From Mesobaculum littorinae (lineage in GTDB: Bacteria; Pseudomonadota; Alphaproteobacteria; Rhodobacterales; Rhodobacteraceae), in NCBI RefSeq assembly GCF_004011175.1, contig NZ_RQXX01000003.1:1-64000 (forward strand): a DNA stretch of 64,000 nt. The letters are read 5' to 3'. The translations under genes were made by a program, and so were the position numbers. This document shows, in pieces, positions 60,928 through 64,000 of this stretch (positions are counted from its first letter, which is position 1; every line of letters begins with the position of its first letter). The notes beneath the pieces are model-generated. The model made no database searches. It had not been told where the DNA came from and was given only the letters and a program-made list of their open reading frames with translations.

Positions 60928-62229
60928 TCAGTTCGACCAGTCGAGCAGCTTCATCTCGGCCTCGGGCTCGAACAGCGCGTTCACACTGTTGTCGACGATC
61001 TTGAGGTCGAACGGATAGTCCTCTCCCTTGACCCACTGCCCGCCGAAGATCGCGGTGGTCGAAACGTTCGGGTGCGGCCCGGTCGAAAAGTTCACCGGCC
61101 CGACCAGCGTGGTCATGTCGGTGGCCGCCAGCGCGTCGCGGATCGCGGCCCGGTCGAGCGGATCGGAGGACCGCTTGAGCGTGTCGAGCGCGATTTCCCA
61201 GATCGCATGGCTGTAGCCCAGGGGCTGGGTCCATTGCTGGCCGGTCTCGGCCTCCCACGCGTCGGCCACGTCGCGGCTGGTCTCGCCGGTCATCGTGCTT
61301 TCGAACTCGAACGCCGGGGTCCACCAGACCTCGGACGACATGCCGTCGCCCAGATCGCCCATCGCCTCTATCCCCGAGGGGAACAGCAATGCCGCGGCCA
61401 CGGTGATCGCCTTCGGCTCGAACCCCTGCTGCTTGGCCTGGTTCACGAAGGTCTTGAGGTCGTCGACGTAGGTGATGCCGCCGACGATATCAACGCCCTC
61501 GGACTTGAACTGCGCGATCTGCGCCGTGAAGTCGTTGGTCCGTGGCTGGAAGAACCCCGGCAGCACAACCTCGTAGCCCGCTTCCATCGTCGGTGCCGGC
61601 AGGCCGTACTCCATGTTGCCCCAGGTTTCGCCATCGGCGTTCTGCGGAAACAGCATGCCGACCTTCTTGTTGGTCTCGATGCTGTCCCAGAGCCCGACGA
61701 AGGTGTTGAGCGCCTCGTCGAGCCCCCAGAAGAAGTGATAGGTCCAGTTGAACGGCTGGTCGCCGCCGCCGCGCGGGAAGATGATCGCCTGCCAGGGCGC
61801 GCCGGTGGACAGGCACGGGCATTCGAACAGCTCGGCCTGGTCGGCGGCGGGGTTGATCGTGTCGGTGGTGGTCGCCGGGATCAGCAGGTGCACCCCTTCG
61901 TTCAGGATCAGGTCGGCGGCGACCTCGGCCGACCGGTTCGGGTCGGACTGGCTGTCGCGCACGATGATCTCGACGTCATAGCGCTGACCGTTGACCTCCA
62001 GCCCGTCGGCCAGCCGCTCCTGCACGCGGGCGACGGTGAACTCGTCGGTCGCGCCGAAGAGCGCGAGCGGCCCGGTCAGGGGCGTCAGGAAACCGATCCT
62101 GATCGTGCCCGCCGATTGCGCCCGCAGCGCGCCGGGCAGAGTGAAGCTTGCCACCCCGGCGCCGAATCCTGCCAGCACCGCGCGGCGCGATGCGGTCCAG
62201 CGTCCGTCGTTGCGTCTGGTCTTGGTCAT
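60928..62229 (-). CDS. livK: Periplasmic binding protein of the Liv-type ABC transporter
   Basis: 433 residues from the ATG at 62229, with GGAGGAGGA about 6 nt upstream. Twin-arginine-type leader (ASRRAVLAGFGAGVASFTLP) ending near LRAQS. The mature chain starts TIRIGFLTPLTGPLALFG, the Peripla_BP_6 signature, and is longer than classical LivJ/K (about 345-350 mature residues), as in the aromatic or amide-binding subgroup. Ligand probably linked to the SDR upstream and zinc dehydrogenase downstream. It lies 96 nt after the SDR gene. Confidence 0.92.
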   Translation of the reverse strand: MTKTRRNDGRWTASRRAVLAGFGAGVASFTLPGALRAQSAGTIRIGFLTPLTGPLALFGATDEFTVARVQERLADGLEVNGQRYDVEIIVRDSQSDPNRSAEVAADLILNEGVHLLIPATTTDTINPAADQAELFECPCLSTGAPWQAIIFPRGGGDQPFNWTYHFFWGLDEALNTFVGLWDSIETNKKVGMLFPQNADGETWGNMEYGLPAPTMEAGYEVVLPGFFQPRTNDFTAQIAQFKSEGVDIVGGITYVDDLKTFVNQAKQQGFEPKAITVAAALLFPSGIEAMGDLGDGMSSEVWWTPAFEFESTMTGETSRDVADAWEAETGQQWTQPLGYSHAIWEIALDTLKRSSDPLDRAAIRDALAATDMTTLVGPVNFSTGPHPNVSTTAIFGGQWVKGEDYPFDLKIVDNSVNALFEPEAEMKLLDWSN

Positions 62230-62325
62230 TTTTCGTCCTCCTCCCACTGGGGCGTCTGCCCCGTTTCAAACCCGGGCGCGCACCCCTCCTCGATGCCCGC
62301 GCGGGTCCCTGTCCGAAGCGGCCGG

Positions 62326-63135
62326 TCAGCTGATCCGAAGCCGCGATCCTCCGTCGATGTTGATCTGCGCGCCGGTCACGTAGGACGAGCAGGGCGAGGC
62401 CAGATAGAGCGCCAGTCCCTTGATATCCTCGAGGGTGCCGATCCGCCCGATGAGCGACTGCGCCTCGAACGCGGCACGATCCTCGGGATTGTTGAGGCGC
62501 CCCCCGGCGATGTTGGTCATGAAGGGGCCCGGGTTGATGCAATTGACCAGGATGCCGAAGGCCCCCAGCTCCATCGCCATGTTGCGCACGAAGTGATCGA
62601 CCCCCGCCTTGGCGGCCATGTAGGGCACCCCCACGATCGCCTCGTTGATCTGGGACGCCACCGACGAGGTGACCACGATCCGCCCACCCTGCGCGGCCTT
62701 CATGTGGATCGCCGCCAGTTTCAACGTGTTGTAGACGCCGGTCAGGTTGACCTCGACCACCCGGTCCCATCTGTCGTCGCCGAAATTCTCGATCTGTCCG
62801 TCGGGGTTGCGATGGCCCTCGGGGTCCAGGAACCCGGGGCCTGCGTCGATCCCGGCATTGGCGAAGACGACGTCGATCGCGCCGTGCCGCTCCATCACCG
62901 TGTCGAAGGCCGCCGCCAGCCCGGGCCGGTCCGTGACGTCGGCGACCTGCCCCCAGGTCTGGCCGCCGATCTCCTTCACCGTTCTGTCGATCCCCGCGGA
63001 ATCGACGTCGAGGATGCACACGCGGGCCCCATGCTCGGCCAGGACCTCGGCGTATCCGCGGCCGATCCCGCTTGCCCCACCGGTGACGATGACCGATTTC
63101 CCGGCCACGTCGAACATCTTCTTCAGATCGGCCAT
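62326..63135 (-). CDS. Short-chain dehydrogenase/reductase
   Basis: 269 residues from the ATG at 63135, with GGAGGAC just upstream. Classical SDR: cofactor motif TGGASGIGRG, NAG at FANAGID, catalytic Ser in VTSSVAS, and Y-x-x-x-K in YMAAK. The acidic residue after strand 2 (LDVDS) predicts NAD+ preference. The C-terminal YVTGAQINIDGG is standard. First gene of the Liv operon, facing a sigma-54 activator across a 321-nt region with candidate enhancer and -24/-12 sites. It likely oxidises a hydroxyl group of the inducing compound. Confidence 0.92.
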   Translation of the reverse strand: MADLKKMFDVAGKSVIVTGGASGIGRGYAEVLAEHGARVCILDVDSAGIDRTVKEIGGQTWGQVADVTDRPGLAAAFDTVMERHGAIDVVFANAGIDAGPGFLDPEGHRNPDGQIENFGDDRWDRVVEVNLTGVYNTLKLAAIHMKAAQGGRIVVTSSVASQINEAIVGVPYMAAKAGVDHFVRNMAMELGAFGILVNCINPGPFMTNIAGGRLNNPEDRAAFEAQSLIGRIGTLEDIKGLALYLASPCSSYVTGAQINIDGGSRLRIS

Positions 63136-63215
63136 GCATGTCCTCCGCCGACCCGTGGATGCAGCAAATCGCCGTGCCCCGGGGCAGTCTTGTCGTTTCA
63201 CTTGTCGTGCTGGAA

Positions 63216-63234
63216 CAGCACCCTCCCTGCCGGC
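63216..63234 (-). promoter_or_regulatory. Candidate sigma-54 (-24/-12) promoter of the SDR/Liv operon
   Basis: On the minus strand CCGGCAGGGAGGGTGCTG keeps the obligatory GG-N10-GC frame, with about three mismatches to the extended consensus. It lies about 165-200 bp downstream of the UAS-like site at 63401, a suitable distance for DNA looping. Confidence 0.4.
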
Positions 63235-63400
63235 CGCCCTATCGCTCTCCCCAAGGGCGGGCCGACACTGCAAGCTTAGCGACACGCATCCGTTTCCTGT
63301 CAAACGGGGTTCTGCGCCTCGACCCGTCCAAAGTGGCGCAAGAACCTGGAAACTAACGAATTTATTGAGGGTTTGCCTCGCTTGCAGTCACATCCTATGC

Positions 63401-63416
63401 TTGATGAGTACATCAT
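63401..63416. promoter_or_regulatory. UAS-like inverted repeat for the XylR/DmpR-type activator
   Basis: TTGATGAGTACATCAT has perfect TGATG/CATCA arms and resembles XylR/DmpR upstream activating sites (TTGATCAATTGATCAA) at 11 of 16 positions. It lies 41 nt upstream of the regulator gene, within an AT-rich patch. Confidence 0.5.
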
Positions 63417-63456
63417 ATGATCACTTTCGTGCGCTATTTGGTAAAAAGAGGTCCAC

Positions 63457-64000
63457 GTGAAGCTTCCCGTCCAAAGCGAACCCTTCACCGAGCGCGGGGG
63501 AAACCCCTCGGTGCGGGAGCTTCTGTCGCTCGTGGATTTCAATCCACTCAAGGGCATTATCGAGCTCAACGGCGCCCGGATCATCATGCAGCGTGCCAAT
63601 GTGGGCCATGTCATGCGCCGCGAACTGCGGGCGACCCTCGGCGAAGAGGAAACGCGCGTATTCCTGATGCGGCAAGGCTACCTGACCGGCCGGTCAGACG
63701 CGCTATTCGTGCGCGAGAACTGGCCTAACCTGAACATAGGCGACGCCTTCACGGCCGGCACGCGCCTGCATACCTTCACCGGGACCGTCCGGGTTGAAAC
63801 GGTGCATAACGACTTCGACTTCAAGACCAAGCGGTTTTCGGGCGAGTTCATCTGGCACGACAGCGTCGAGGCCGAACAGATCGCCAGGGACGGGCTGCGC
63901 AGCTCGGCGCCGTGCTGCTGGACCCTTGTGGGCTATGCCTCGGGGTATGCCACCGCCTTCTTCGGCAAGCCGATCCTCTATCAGGAAAAGTCCTGCATTG
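63457..64000 (+). CDS. Sigma-54-dependent activator of XylR/DmpR family, 5' part (runs off the window)
   Basis: The first 181 residues are present, from a GTG at 63457 with AGAGG 6 nt upstream. The N-terminal sensor (XylR_N type) is seen as VDFNPLKGIIELNGARIIMQ and MRRELRATLGEEETRVFLMRQGYLTG; the V4R part follows, with the conserved C-x-W and GYASGYATAFFGKPILYQEKSC zinc/ligand region. In the family this domain binds an aromatic effector and releases an AAA+ domain to activate sigma-54 polymerase; those domains lie outside the window. Divergent from the SDR/Liv operon, so that operon is its likely target. Confidence 0.88.
   Translation, partial: MKLPVQSEPFTERGGNPSVRELLSLVDFNPLKGIIELNGARIIMQRANVGHVMRRELRATLGEEETRVFLMRQGYLTGRSDALFVRENWPNLNIGDAFTAGTRLHTFTGTVRVETVHNDFDFKTKRFSGEFIWHDSVEAEQIARDGLRSSAPCCWTLVGYASGYATAFFGKPILYQEKSCI

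Noticed and set aside
63162-63180. GGCACGGCGATTTGC on the minus strand as a sigma-54 promoter for the SDR gene
   Set aside because: Sequence matches the consensus well, but GG and GC are 11 nt apart rather than the required 10; the N10 site at 63216-63234 was preferred, though still weak.

Overview
The window is GC-rich chromosomal DNA (by eye about 65-70% G+C) typical of the Rhodobacterales in Alphaproteobacteria. The supporting signs are many periplasmic-binding-protein transporters (three ABC sets, one tripartite tricarboxylate transporter and one TAXI-type binding protein), a TctDE two-component pair, MYG1 and BrkB-type proteins, and dense operons with ATGA/GTGA start-stop overlaps. No rRNA or CRISPR was seen. 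One tRNA is present: tRNA-Arg(UCU), 2613-2689, minus strand.

Layout. 0-2.7 kb: an AT-richer hydrolase gene, then a phage lysis remnant (holin-like protein, GH24 lysozyme, tail-like fragment) at the 3' end of tRNA-Arg. 2.8-6.4 kb: secreted Cu/Zn superoxide dismutase, a GNAT enzyme, and an MFS carrier coupled to a degenerate MaoC-fold gene. 6.9-11.7 kb: a polyamine-type ABC operon ending in an Asp/Glu/hydantoin racemase. 12.1-18.8 kb: tctCBA divergent from tctD-tctE-binding protein, with a Pho-box-like repeat between them. 19.1-25.2 kb: a BaiN-like flavoprotein, a TAXI binding protein, and a retropepsin / 7TM inactive transglutaminase / ATP-grasp operon. 25.6-35.5 kb: a long minus-strand unit of LacI regulator, ABC transporter, nucleoside hydrolase, adenine deaminase, N-acetylornithine deacetylase-type peptidase and GNAT. 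36.1-42.6 kb: surface-polysaccharide precursor genes kdsA, kdsB, ugd, galE and manC. 42.8-48.3 kb: BrkB-family protein, secreted cyclase, MYG1 protein and an aldehyde dehydrogenase.

48.4-56.2 kb looks like an acquired block. It is visibly less GC-rich and has an IS5-family transposase remnant at each end. It carries a gamma-butyrolactone (blc/attKLM-type) operon with its IclR regulator, then a decayed Rrf2 regulator, a DHA2 drug-efflux-type MFS protein and a SAM methyltransferase. 56.6-64.0 kb: a Liv-type ABC transporter operon with a short-chain dehydrogenase and a zinc alcohol dehydrogenase, divergent from a XylR/DmpR-type sigma-54 activator that runs off the window. Sites in between suggest sigma-54 control.

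The genome fragment is mainly about uptake and oxidation of scavenged organics (polyamine-like compounds, carboxylates, nucleosides, lactones, aromatic or branched compounds), each transporter lying with its own regulator or first catabolic enzymes. A recurring oddity is low-complexity, Gly/Pro/Ala-rich or short-repeat insertion in otherwise ordinary proteins (TctE, TAXI protein, adenine deaminase, GNAT, ManC). The least described systems here are the retropepsin/7TM/ATP-grasp operon, the TctDE pair with its own binding protein, and the nucleoside-uptake operon with a terminal peptidase and acetyltransferase.
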